From NCBI GenBank assembly GCA_037176845.1, contig JAYKXP010000108.1, forward strand, positions 62,001 to 126,000: a DNA stretch of 64,000 nucleotides. Reading direction: 5' to 3'. Below are positions 46,012-58,113 of this stretch, piece after piece. The position numbers and the translations under genes were made by a program. A model generated the notes under the pieces. It saw only the letters and a list, made by a program, of their open reading frames with translations. It did not search any database and was not told the DNA's origin. This DNA comes from Paramarasmius palmivorus. Its lineage: Eukaryota; Basidiomycota; Agaricomycetes; Agaricales; Marasmiaceae. The stretch's first letter is position 1. Each line of letters begins with the position of its first letter.

Positions 46012-47989
46012 ATGTCGACCATAGGCAGCTGCCTTGCTGCGAATCCAGACGTATCAGGGATCGGCGTTCGTCTTGCCGTCTACGCACAAACATTTCTCTC
46101 CTTCGCGCCAGCATTCCTCTTCACCGCCGATGGAGAACTCGACGTAGAAGAAGAGAAAGTCCTCTTCGCGATATATGCACCACTCCTCCTATCCTCAATG
46201 GCACTGCTTGTGACGACCGTATTCCAGCAAGTGACCTCCGGCTTAGGGAACCACTATATGTTATTGGTATTGAAAATGATGTGGATGATGAACGTCAGCG
46301 CTGTCGTTGTATGCGTAGCCCCAACACTGGCGTGGTTTCGACGCCCAGTGCCAATGCTTCCCAAGGTACGAAACAAACTCACGTATTGAGTATAGAATAG
46401 AGTACTCACATCTCGTTTTACAGTCATCGTCCACTGCGACAGGGCAGTCCACAGCGCTTAAATACGTCCGAGAGAGATACTTGCTATTCTGGTGGCCACG
46501 CCGAAAGAGCCAGCTCCTGGAGGTTTTACTCGTGAGCTTGTGCATCACGGGGATGTCTGTTCTTGGTTTGTGGCACTGGAGTATACTTCATATTGGCGGA
46601 ATCAACGAGGACTTGAATCCTTCCCAGTGCTTCGACCAGATTCGGACCACGGTTCTTTTTACGACTATCCCGATCACCAACGAGCTCAATCGACGACTCT
46701 CGCTGGTATTCTACGCCATAATGGTCCCTCCGATAATCAATGTTGCATTGATGGTAATATTCATCAACGTTTTCGAGTGGGGCCTAGTAACACCGGCAAG
46801 GAAGCTTTGGCATGGCTTTAGGGATAGATTCCTTGGCGGCGACCGCAGTCAGTCACTACCTTTCTCCTCACCAATCCTGCATGCGCTCTCAGGACATGGC
46901 CATGACATGAGACGTACTGAGCACAGTGATGTTCTGGAATCAATACCCCCAATCACACAATGCTCTACTGCTATATCTAATTTCCAACTCGACCATACTC
47001 CGAAATCCAACCTTCGACTCGACACCGATGTCGAGGCTGCACCGAACCAGGCTAGCCCAACCCCGTCCACAAAGGGCAAACATCTCTACGATTTCTTGTT
47101 CGAGACATACACAATATGTCGGACCTGGCTAGATTTTTTCCCGCTCAAACATTTCCTAGCTATATCATTTCCTTTCTTAATAGCCTTCCAAACGGCAGTC
47201 GACATCGAAATGTCGATTGATCTGAATTTACATCTCATGGGCAACCTAGAAGAAGACCAATGGACGTTTGGTCAAATCCTCGCTCTCCTTCTCGTCGTAG
47301 CGCCTGCTCTCCGTGTGGGGCAAATACTTCTTGAGCAGACATTTTTAGGAAGTCATATCCGAAAATGGGCCTCAAAGACCCAGGGATGCCACAGTGCACT
47401 TGACTTGTCCTGGTTCATGCGTGGACTTCTGACAAGGAGCGAGTGGCGTTCGCTGCACGAAACCATTTTCAACAACATTTGCCTAGCACAGTTCGCTTGC
47501 ACACAACTCGGAGATGCCACCAACGTTGTCGCCTTTCAGGGAATATTTGCGTTGGAATGGCATCTTTTATTAGCAATCAGCCAATTCAAGGCTGTTGACC
47601 AGGTGTTCACTTTCTACACCAAACCTCTTCCCAGCATTCCCTCGGAGTCTGAACCTCCGAAACAAACTAGTTCTGATGAAGAAGCCCCCAAATTCCTCGC
47701 GGACAATCCGCTAAAGATCCTCAAAATATCGCTCATAGGTGCTCGGGACAGTGTTTCAATCGCTCAAAGCGTGCGATTTTCAGACGTCACGGAGCGCGAG
47801 CGCTATCGAGAGGGAGCAGTCGTACTGGCATGTCTGATGGATACATTGTATTCAGCATTGAAAGCTGTGGAGCGACTCGAGGTGAAAGATGTTTTACAAA
47901 GGCAATCAAACCATGGTGCTGGGCCCCAGGAGAGGACGGGACAGCTGAATTCTGATGTTTCATTCTGTGGGGTTCCGGAGTCGTTGTGA
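46012..47989 (+). CDS. Multi-pass membrane protein of the WTFGQI family, long member
   Basis: Two exons (46012-46365 and 46424-47989) give 639 residues. The start MSTIGSCLAANPDVSGIGVR equals that of the 328-residue protein at 33.3 kb, and the late helix QWTFGQILALLLVVAPAL equals its last helix. Between them lie hydrophobic segments (YAPLLLSSMALLVTTVF, LLVSLCITGMSVLGLWHW, IMVPPIINVALMVIFINVF, FLAISFPFLIAFQTAV) and an insert of about 120 hydrophilic residues. A cytosolic tail of about 200 residues follows, with a low-complexity linker (SIPSESEPPKQTSSDEEAP). The exon is long and unbroken, so the gene is likely functional. No described family comes to mind. The long tail is absent from the shorter paralogue. 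Confidence 0.82.
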
Positions 47990-48395
47990 CCCATTTAAAC
48001 CTTTTCAATGCCTTATTCTTATCCAAACCACTCCAATTTCTGTATCTCCAAATCAATGTATTTGTAGTGTTAGAGCCTGGAGCTCTTGTATCTTCAACCA
48101 TGCACTCTAAGATGCGGTTGTCAATGTTAAACCTATCCCAATTTTCAACTCTTGGTCTAACCAAGATCTAACACGTGCTTACTACCTGTTGAGGGATTGA
48201 TATAATTTCTCCTTGAATTCGGCGGCTAGTACTCATTAACATCAATGCGTATCCGTAGTTAATGTAAGTGATTCCGCTAGCTCATACGTATACTAAATAA
48301 TAGTCCGATGATAGATAAACGAATGTGTGAGGCAAATGTTCAATGTAGTGTAGCAAAACAACAGCGAGGTCAACAGTGGCGAGGATACGCCGTCA

Positions 48396-50931
48396 TCATA
48401 ATGTAGGTGGTGGAGTAGGTTGAGGTTCTCGGCGTGCAACTCCACAAACAGGTGGTACAGCAGCATTGTCGCCGGCCCAGATATCTGGATATGTGCATCC
48501 TTGAATGGGAACCATGGCGCCTGCTTGGTCATTGGGATTAGCCCATCCATTTCCGACATCGACTGTCTTTGTGGGCTTGACGCCGGATATGGTAAGGGTT
48601 CCACCAGTCAAGGTGGGCACGGGTCCTGTCGCAGTGTATCGTGGTAGGGTAGACGGGCTGCCGGCGTTGCGAATCGATGCAGGCGGCCAAGGGTACTGAG
48701 CGTAGTTGACATCACCGCTACCTGGTTGGATTGCTCGGTTGAAAGCAGCAGAGTCACCACAGAAGCCATCGGCTTCACGAGGATCCGTAGGCATCCAACC
48801 GTTCTCGAGTCCAAGCTGGTAAGACCAAGCAGGGGTCTCTACCTTCCCAGAGACGGAGGAGTTGCCGATCTTCCAAGTCCAGAAGAAATAATTCTAGGAT
48901 CAAGGGTCAGGGAGACGTACGTCGAGAGAAGACGAGAAACTTACGTGAAGAGCGTCCATAGAAGCCATAGCGAACTGCTTGATGCCCTCCTTCCTCTCAG
49001 GAGTAAAGTTCTGCCAATCCGTGTACTTTTGACAGGAGCCAACACGTGGGCGACTCTCGGGCACGTAACTTCCATCGTAACGGACGCCTTCTTCGACACC
49101 ATTGAGGAACAGACCGCAATCGTTGATAGCGTTGCTGTATTCTCCGTTGGTAGTCAAGCCGAAATTGTTCAGGCGATCCTTGACATTTTGGGCCCAGTAA
49201 TCGCATGGCTGCCTCGTGCGTTCGCTCCAATCTTGATCTACCTGGTCGCCGAACGCGATATATGGGTGATAATCGAGGGCAAGACGGTGAGCGTTCGGAA
49301 GGAAGTTGTCCCAATCACCCCAACTACGGAAACCTTCATGAATGGAGACCCATGCGCCATCATTTGAGCCAGTGACTTCTCTAACAACACGATAGGCTTC
49401 CGCGTGGCTGAATGTATTCATCAGAGGATATCTATGGAACCGCTGGATGACGTGAACTTACAATGATTCGAGCTGTTCTGCACCAATGAAGGGCTCTCTG
49501 GGCTCGTTGAGAACGCCGAACATAGTGACGACATCACGGTACTGTGGCTGGTGAATAAATTCGGCGAGGATTCGGATGTAGTCGAGCGTGCGTTGGGCAT
49601 TGGCGTATCCCATTGGGCCGTTCATCATGTTCACACCAGCGTTCAGCCTTCCTGAGTGATTCCAGTTGTTTTGGCTACCTGGAACGGCATGGAGATCGAG
49701 GTTGATTCGCAAGCCGTATTTGCGAGCCCAGCCAATGGCTTTGAGGAAGTACCTATCAAAGAGAATGTTAGCTGCCGTATATCAAGGAATGGAAGCACTC
49801 ACTTCCAGGCCACCTTTGGCAGGAAAGGCTCGCCCTCCTGAACGTCGATAGCCCAGTACGGGATAGGGATACGAACGTAATTCAAGCCAGCACTAGCAAT
49901 TTCTGCGAAGTCCCTTTCGGTCTAATATGTCTGTTAGTATCGGCTATGAGAAAAAGATCGAGGTAAGCTCACGATAAATGTCTTGTAGTGGTCCTCAATC
50001 TGTTCCAGTCCACCACGATCGGGATGAGCCCTGATAGCGGCATGTAGGGTGTATTCGTCTACAGCTTTTGGTGTAACGTCCGAGTACTTCTCAAAAAGGG
50101 CAGGGGCGCTAATGAATGTGTCAGACCGAGTAGACATGACAGAGGATACGACACTTGCATAAACTAGGGGGTATCTCGTTAGTACTGGAATGAAGGAAGA
50201 CATGGACAACACTTACAGGTTCAAGGTTTAGCCAACCGCCGACATTGACACTAAGAACAGTGTTAGTGAACGATGCCACGATATGTACCCGAGTATGGCT
50301 CGTACCCTCTGACCCTATCCACACCATAATTGAATGACTCGTTCAAAGCTGGGGTCCAAGATTGAGCTTTGGCACCGTTGTTGAATGGGTCATTCGGATC
50401 ATAGTACCAATGACCACCGTGTTGATTTGAGTAGGTGAACTTGGTACCATCCTCCAGTGTAACTTCACTTCCATCACCACCAGTAACCGCTAAGACAACA
50501 CCTCCATCCGACCCATTGTCCCCATCAGAATCCGAGTCTGTGCCCGTGTGAGAGTTTGAAGAAGAGCCTGACGAGCCGTTGTGATCCTTCTTCCTCGTGC
50601 CGAAATATGCACCGAGAATGATGGCAAGAATGACGAGGATACCGGCGACGACTGAACCAATGATGATAGCTTTCCGTCTTGAAGTTTTCTGAGACACCGC
50701 ACCACTCTTCTCGTCCATTTGCGGGGAGGCAGCTTCGCGATCTGAAGCAGCATAGTACGTTTCACGACCAGGGTTCAAGGGGCGTTCGGAGGAAGCATAT
50801 TGGGAATCGCGACCGGCGGAAAGAAAGGAATCGCGATAGGGAGAGTCGACGCCTTGGCCGAAGAATCGTTGTTGTGGGTCGGGCGAGGCAGCGTCCTCTG
50901 GGAGAAGGGGAGCACGTGTCGGATCAGCCAT
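48396..50931 (-). CDS. Membrane-anchored exo-beta-1,3-glucanase, GH5 family
   Basis: The ATG at 50931 (MADPTRAPLLPEDAASP) starts a cytosolic N-terminus of about 85 residues, followed by one membrane segment (IIIGSVVAGILVILAIILGAY) and a Ser/Asp/Gly-rich stalk, the design of a type II membrane protein. The GH5 exo-glucanase domain follows: VNVGGWLNLEPFI, RDFAEIASAGLNYVRIPIPYW, LDLHAVPGSQNNWNHSGR, the acid/base Glu in VLNEPREP, WVSIHEGF, the nucleophile Glu in TNGEYSNAINDCG, NGV-EEGVRYDG and YFFWTWKIG. The stop is at 48396. One intron near 50160 uses a GC donor (AT|GCAAGT). The enzyme trims beta-1,3-glucan at the cell surface during wall growth. All joins tested keep the frame. Confidence 0.92.
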
Positions 50932-50944
50932 AGCTGAAGCGGTT

Positions 50945-52660
50945 CTGCAAAAGAAACAGTCAGTCAAAAGAGAACAGAAACAGTCGCGAGGCACGCACCA
51001 AAGGAAGAAAAGGGGAAAGGGAAGGAGGGGGTGGTGGGGAAGGGAAAGAATAAGAAACGCCATCAAATTATGGGCTCGAGAAATGTCGCGGCACGCGGCA
51101 TTCTTGCCGTGTTCGTATGTTCTCGACACCGGAGCAAGCCAAGGAACAATCGTTGACGTGATGGACATCGCAACAAACACGAGGCGAAAACGCCAAGACT
51201 TTCCGTCAGCCACTCTAGGAGGTGAAAAAGCCGCTGCCCCCTCGCCGATGGCAATCTTTATGCTGCACCATAGCTCAACATAAACATACATAACACTCCT
51301 GAGCCCACAAAACTTCAAATTCTGGAAGAAGGCGGAGAACGCCACCGCCAAGAAACGCGATGTTAGATCTAACCGCCCAAAACCGCCCGTTCAAAACGGT
51401 ATGCCTGCCCGTAGATCTCTACCACCAAAGGGGCTTTAGGGTAGATTTATAGGGGTCCCATTCAAACCAACGCTCTAGTCAATATTCAATCCAGTGCACG
51501 CCACAAAGCAAGGCCGACTTGAGGCAAAGCTTTGAAGGTTCACATCTAGAAATTGCCAATAGTCTTGGATAGGCTTTGCCGAGTCTTCCCTCAGCGAATC
51601 AGAAACTCGTCCCCACAAATCAATTGCGCTAAGGGTCGCATTGGAGCCAGTGAAAAACTTGGGCCATTGGTGAAGCAAACCTACAAGTCGGGGGTTTGAC
51701 CTTGGCATGTCCATAGAACGGCAAAAAAGCACCGTTACGGCCTGTTTCGGAGAAGATACTGTTACATCGGCCAAATCATGTTTACTGGTGAAGCGCTGAA
51801 GTCTAATCGAGCATAGCACTCACCGTGAAGGATGTAAAAAGTTCCTGGCGCTGTTCGTCGACAAAAATGGTATGTTGCGGGATGAAAAAGGCAATTATCA
51901 GCATTCAATCTACGTTCGGGATCTGGTTATCGACGGAGACTAACATTTACACCTGCCGTCTGTGTATCCGGAAATAACGGGGCACGGGTGCTAGCTCAAA
52001 AGAAATGATTGCGGTACAGGTCATGCGATACAGTGTGGCAGTCTAATGTACCAGATTGAGAGGGAGTGGTGATGGATGTGGTCAAAGAGTGAAAGCCAAT
52101 GACAGCTCAATGACATATCCAGAGTTAGTAAAGCCGGCCGAGTCTAGATAGGTCTAGACTTAAGGCTTAGCGCCTGCTACTATAGTGAGCGCCTAAGAAG
52201 TCTGTTTGGCTGGACAAATAAAACCTTCTTTTCAAGCAACGACGACCACTCACAAGCCCTTACCTACTACCTGATCTCTGCTTCAGACATCATATTTCGA
52301 TGAATGTTGCCTTCCCTCTCTAGATCAAACGGCAGGCTACAAGTTTGGAACGGATATAAAGGGATTGTGAATTAATATCGGGTCCTTGGACCTTCGATTC
52401 ACTATTTTCTGGGTTCAATCGTTCAAGCTGCTACGCAGATTTGCCCACGTAATTCGATATGATGATCCTCGTTCAATACTATTTTCGCTGCGGGGTGACT
52501 CCCGCAATCACCGTTCAAAGGGTTCACAACATTAAATGCAGCGCATGTGTCCAGGCTTCGCGTGTTCGCATTCGCACTCGGATTTCGATTCATGGATACT
52601 ACTGGCTACGGACTTGTCAATCTTAATGACAAATCGGAGCAAACTATCATGAAGTTGCGA
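50945..52660. other. Intergenic interval upstream of glucanase and third P450
   Basis: The promoters of two divergent genes lie here. A 114-codon minus-strand frame at 51475-51819 shows no known domain and no supporting exons; I do not call it a gene. Confidence 0.45.
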
Positions 52661-52665
52661 AGCAC

Positions 52666-52675
52666 CTATATAAAG
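52666..52675 (+). promoter_or_regulatory. TATA box of the third P450
   Basis: CTATATAAAG lies about 45 bases upstream of the ATG at 52717, a good distance for a short 5' leader. Confidence 0.55.
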
Positions 52676-52716
52676 GTGAGCACGAGGATTCATGAACCAT
52701 ATCTTTCTTCTTCACA

Positions 52717-55157
52717 ATGTCTATGCATATTCTCTACTTGTCTTTACCAGCAGTCCTTCTTGTTCATGTAGCGATTTCGATTTTCCTACGCACGAGAAAC
52801 CGCTCGCTCAAGCTCTTGCAAGGGCCACCTAACCCATCTTTCTGGCTGGGTACGTCTAACACATGACGATTAGGTTATATTCTGTTCTAACTTTGGACGA
52901 ATTCAGGACACGAACAGCAAATTCAGAGTCAAAGAGAAGTTGGGGAGCTGGAGTACAAGTGGTTCAAAGAATATGGCACAGCGTTTCGAGTGCACACTTG
53001 CTTTGGCGTGCGTTATCCAGTTGTTGGATTCTCCGTGTTTTTGCTAAGCTACTCGTTTTCAGGAAAGTGTACTAGCGATTGCAGATCCAAAAGCTCTGCA
53101 ACACATCTTTCATAAATCCTCGTATCGATATATGAAAGCCAAAGACCAAACCCAGGGCGGCGCTCGTTTGTTCGGACCAGGTGTATCCACTGTTCATGGT
53201 GCGTCATCTCAGAGTCTGTGAATTGCTTTCTAAGGCCAAATTCTACTATAGGGAACACCCACCAACGCCACAGGAAGATTCTTGGTCCTGCATTTTCAGC
53301 CGCTCAGATCAAGCCTTTTGCGTCTACCTTCCAAAAGCTCACACAATCTGTACGTGTTACTCGTTCGCATATATCACCCAATCCGTTCACTCATTCTTGG
53401 CAGCTTATCGCGAAATGGCGCGATCAAGTCAGTGCAGGGGTTACGACCATCAACGTCCTCAAGTGGTTCCCAAACATGACGCTTGATGCCCTCGGAGAGA
53501 GTAAGTTCTCTGGTCTCTGCGCCTTTACTATATGATCCCTAAGATATATCCTTTTACTCTAGCCGTGTTCGAGTACGATTTTGGCGCCCTCGAGAATCAA
53601 GGGAACGAGCTCGCAGAAATGGTTCGGCACTTATTGTTAGTATCCTTTGAAGTTCACTCCATGACAATACCCGCTCACATTTCATTTTAGCGCCGATTCT
53701 GTTCGTCCAACGCCTTTTAAGACTATATATCGAAACGCCCGACGTACACTTCCTGACCCCCTTGTCCAATTAACGGAATTGTTTCCTACGAAAGAGGACA
53801 TTCGGTTTGGAAGGTGGTTAACGGCGTCTTCCTCCGTCGCTCAGAAGCTCTATGATGGAAAGATGCAAGGCGAAACATCTGAAGAGAACGACCTTTTAGG
53901 CGTGATTTGTGCGTATTGTGATAATCTATTGCTTCGTTCCAGTCACTTACTTGATCTATAGCACGCTCACTTAACAACCAGGATCCTGCAAAGAGCTTCA
54001 GTAATACGGAGGCTCTGGCTCAGATGTCGTATGTGCACAAATCTCATCAAATAAACTTCAAGTATTCACCACTCTATAGGACTATTATACTGGCCGGACA
54101 TGAAACTTCTTCCTCAACGTGAGCGGCCAGTCTTAGCTTTCTCCTTGATTCCTAATCGACTCCGTATAGATTAACATGGATGGTATACGAACTGAGCCGA
54201 CGTCCTGAGCTCCAGGAGCGCTTGGTCAAGGAAGTGAAAGAGGCTCGAGTGAAAGCTGGGGATGAGCTTACTCCCAGTGATTATGATTCGATGCCACTCC
54301 TCAACGCAGTGATCAAGGTACACACTTTATCTGGATTTAAATGTGTCACAGTGTATCGCTAACACCAAGTTGCCTATCTTTTCATAGGAAACGTTGCGTT
54401 GCCATCCTATCCTGAATACTCTCGTACGTCAAGCGGACGTCGACGATGTTATTCCGTTACAATGTCCCATCGTCTCAGTTTCTGGTGAAGTGATCTCGCA
54501 GATCCCCGTCACTAAAGGACAACGCATTATGGTATGCGTAGGATCATACAACCGGTATGTAAAAAAATTGATTTCATGCCGTCGAAGCATTATATTCAAA
54601 CACCTCTCGTTCAGCCTGGAGGAGGTTTGGGGGCCGAACCCTCATGAGTGGGATCCTTCTCGATTCCTCGATGAAAAGAGGCAAACAAACGTTGGAGTAT
54701 TCGCTAATTTGTAAGTTGGTGTCTTGGTATCCCGAAACTACAGCTCAATGCTTGCCATCTACAGGATGACTTTCGGTTAGTCAACATACTTTTGCCATGG
54801 AATACACTATTGACTAACTCACGTTCAGGCGCTGGGGTTAGAGCCTGCCTTGGGTGAGTTAGGACCCATACTGTTCGATTTTATATTTTCAGGTCACCTG
54901 ACGTTCAATTGACCCTACAGCTGGCGTTTTGCGTAAGTCTCAGATCTTCAATTCGTCCACCTTCCTCAGATCTCATGATTTTTTCTAGTATACTCGAGCT
55001 TCAAGCCGCCATCAGCAGCCTTATCGAGAACTTCGAGTTTTTTGCACCACCGGGCGTTGACATTGTTAGAATTCCCGCTGGTATAATGGCACCTGCTGTT
55101 CGCGGAAAGCTTCATGAAGGTCTTCAGATGCCGATTCAGGTGAAGATCAGGGATTGA
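52717..55157 (+). CDS. Cytochrome P450 monooxygenase (third of three)
   Basis: The ATG at 52717 gives a short anchor (ILYLSLPAVLLVHVAISIFL) and the hinge LLQGPPNPSFWLG. Next come GELEYKWFKEYGTAFRV, HQRHRKILGPAFSAAQIKPF (helix C), NMTLDALGE, FEYDFGAL, the I-helix ILAGHETSSST (near 54090), LTWMVYELSRRPELQERL, the K-helix KETLRCHP, EEVWGPNPHEWDPSRFL and the heme loop TFGAGVRACLG near 54770-54855, then WRFA and ILELQAAISSLIENFEF. The stop is at 55157. About a dozen short introns keep the frame. It is more distant from the other two P450s than they are from each other (AGHETS in place of AGQDT, GAGVRAC in place of GGPHxC). Substrate unknown. Confidence 0.92.
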
Positions 55158-55302
55158 CGTAGGGGTATTAGTGGGGATGGACAGTTCGTTTTTGCTATCT
55201 ACTAGACACTCTTTTCGAGTCAAAGATCATATTGTGATTGATGATATTACATTTCTTGGTTCCCAGCATCGAAACAAGCTATGCTCTAGAACTTTCCGAG
55301 AT

Positions 55303-56781
55303 CTACACTAAAAGGCGCACTGTTTGTCTATAATCCCATATTCCCCACTCATTCCCTAGATTAATCAGATCCAGTGCATCTTGACGCGTCAAAGACGGTC
55401 TTCGATACCTCCTGAGCACCGGATGGTTGCGGTCAAAGGTCTCCATGTATGCTAGGAGCTCATCTAGACCGGGATATCGGCGTTCTTCCAGCTGTTCTAT
55501 GAACCAGAGATTACCTGCTCTTGGAACCCAGACATTCCCAACAACTCGTTTCCAATGGAGTTCTGAGATTGGTACGGAGATGTGTAAGTAAGGGTTTCAC
55601 ATGGAAGTAGACCACATACCGAAGAATTTACACTTCATCAAAGAAGGGCAAGCTTCTCCCAAGCGAACCGCGAGCGGATGTCCCTCTCCAAATGGTAGAA
55701 TGATGGAAGAGAATAGCGGTGACCATTGCCAGATAAAGTCGTTTAACCTGGGAAGCCTGCTCAGGCTATTAGTGAGCGATCGCCAGACTTCCTTCAAAGT
55801 GCTTTCAGGATGCAAGTCTGTATGTTTAACACTATCACTCACCTCTGTAGACCTGTCAAGATGTCCCGTGCTCTCAACCGACAACTTGGTAACTTGCGGA
55901 AGATGCACTGCAATGGTATGGATGAGATCCATGTTATCCGAAGGTCTCGATACTGAAAGGCAAAACACGTCGGGTGATATACCGGCGATGGCCTGTTTGA
56001 TCGATAGTATCACCGCGTGATAGTTTCGCCTGGGCACTGTATCAGGCCATCGAATGGTGATGTCGCGTAGATTCTGAAAGCCAGATTGGTATCCTAGAAT
56101 CTTTACGATGCCCGTAGACATCGCAGTGAGTCTCTTGAGCATAGAGAATTGGGTTGGGGGAAACAAAGCTGTGGTGTCATCTTCCTCGTGCTGGGTAAAA
56201 TGTATGGTTTCTAGTGTTGAGGCATGGCGGACTAAGAATGCGATAGTGGACTCGGTAAGACGCGCAGAAGTCTGTAGCGAGGACAGCCGAGGAAATACGC
56301 AGTCGCGAAACAGGTTCGTGTCGTAGCCTTCGCTCGGGGAAACCAAAGTGAGGCTACTAACGTTGCTGAGGTTGGGTAGTGCGGAGGTTAGGAGAGGGAT
56401 CAGGCTTTGATAGTTTATCAGCCAGCTAATTTAATTCATCAGGGCGAAGGGATAAAGTGTGGAAGCTCTAGCGACGCACTCGATCCTCAATTCTTCTACC
56501 CATCCTGCAGCCAACTTGTTACCTCGCAGCGTATTGAGGCACCGCAAGGCCTGTTCATCGCCTCGAAGTTTTATATGCTGATACACGAATGGACCTCCAA
56601 TTTTGTAGTATGATCTTGACACGAGACATATCGTTTTCCAGGTTGATACTGGACATTCATCGAGTATGCCGTTCCATAGTTCTGGCGGTAGGTCGGGAAC
56701 CATGTTGGATATCGTCGACGACGATAATGATGGAACGGTGGAACCCCAGGTCCAACACGACACGTGGAGGATTTCGTCCAT
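55303..56781 (-). pseudogene. F-box/LRR-like protein with an in-frame stop
   Basis: The N-terminal F-box reads DLPPELWNGILDECPVSTWKTICLVSRSY, followed by YQHIKLRGDEQALRCLNTL and a leucine-rich-like part (LIPLLTSALPNLSNVSSLTL, FPRLSSLQTSARLTESTI, LRDITIRWPDTVPRRNYH). After an intron at 55563-55619 the last exon has ELHWKRVVGNVWVP and ends at 55303. The frame is continuous over 473 codons except for one TAA at 56431-56433, after YPFALMN. The code resumes at once in the same frame (ISWLINYQSL), and no intron fits there. F-box proteins recruit targets to SCF ubiquitin ligases. This copy would make only a short F-box protein unless the stop is read through or is a sequence error. Confidence 0.75.
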
Positions 56782-56799
56782 GGACCGCGCCTAGATCTT

Positions 56800-58110
56800 G
56801 CCTAGATCTGCTCACAGTAATCTGAATCCCGATATCGCCGACAAGGCACCGACAAGGTTCCTTTTGACTCCCATCTCGCTCCCATCAACTCACTACCGCC
56901 CTTTTCAGAGAGGTTTCCGGACGAGTTGCAAGGCTTGAGGTAGATAAGTAGTTCTGCCTTCAAGCTAACGTGGTTCGGTTCATCGCAGGAGTGCATTTCA
57001 AAAGACTCATTGCAGCGAGTGGAGTACGCAATTACCGAAAAAGAACGAGAAGTTGTTGAAGTAGAAATGGGAAAGAGGTACGTACCGCTTATTATGAATA
57101 GATCATTCATTTGAAAAATACCCCACGTCACTGCCGGTCTGAAGCATCCACACCTCGCACATTACCCTGTTTCTCTGTCGGTAGCGCGCTCTTGGGCCTT
57201 GCACAATTCCACGCCCAGACGGCCCGATTCCTTTCTTCGCTATTCGCACTTTGGAGGTTCCACACACAAAAATCCGACGGTTCATTGTGGTCATTCTCGC
57301 CTCTTATATCGTACTTCACTCTTTCGCATGACAATATCTGCGCGAGCCGGTCCGAACCCGCAGTTACGTGCCCTTCTGCTTCGAGATATATTTATATTTC
57401 ATAGCGCGTTGGTATCGGACATTCCTTATGTCGCCGCGGTTTACCGGTTTCAGATGCAGGGATATAGGCATTGCATGTCGGAAAGAGGAAAGAAACAGTG
57501 CCGGTCAACACATAGGGCATTACTATGACTAAACTGTTTGACTAGTAGAGCCCTTCATTGACTGCTCATCAATTCATGGAAGGCCTGTTTTGGGCTCCAA
57601 GGCAGCCTTTGATAGCCACTGTGGTCTCCCATAACTGTAACCCGGAAGCATCGCACTGATCATGTAGACTTCATCCATACGGCGCTTTGAATCTAGCATA
57701 AGGGCGAGACGAGTAATCATGTTTCAAGATGAACGGAGGTTAGGTCATGGATATAAAGATAAGATTCATGACCTGTGGACTCAGCACAGCTCTAATTATA
57801 TGTTTCTTTTCCACTACAGCTTCTCTGGCTAATAATTCCCAGCGTTTCAAGCGCTGGTAACGAAAACTTTCAGATATCTAACCCATATTCGCCAAGTTCA
57901 TGGGGTCATCTGAGTAGACTTCCAGCGCTGTTGGGAGATTACTATAGTAGACGCCGTCACGGCGCTTTACAATGAACGAGCTGTCAAAATTGCTAAGCTT
58001 GTATGAGACACTCCCATGCCGTAGACTTTTCTTGACAGGTATCTTGGACGTTTCGGTCAAATATCTTCGCAGGCTCAGCTCAGATTTCCCTCGCTATCTT
58101 GGCTCCCGCA
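56800..58110. other. Intergenic interval
   Basis: This lies between the starts of the divergent F-box gene and the 717-residue gene. Only short frames are present and I see no gene. Confidence 0.45.
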
Positions 58111-58113
58111 TCC

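Noticed and set aside
51475..51819. 114-codon minus-strand frame
   Set aside because: No domain and no neighbouring exons; not enough to call a gene.
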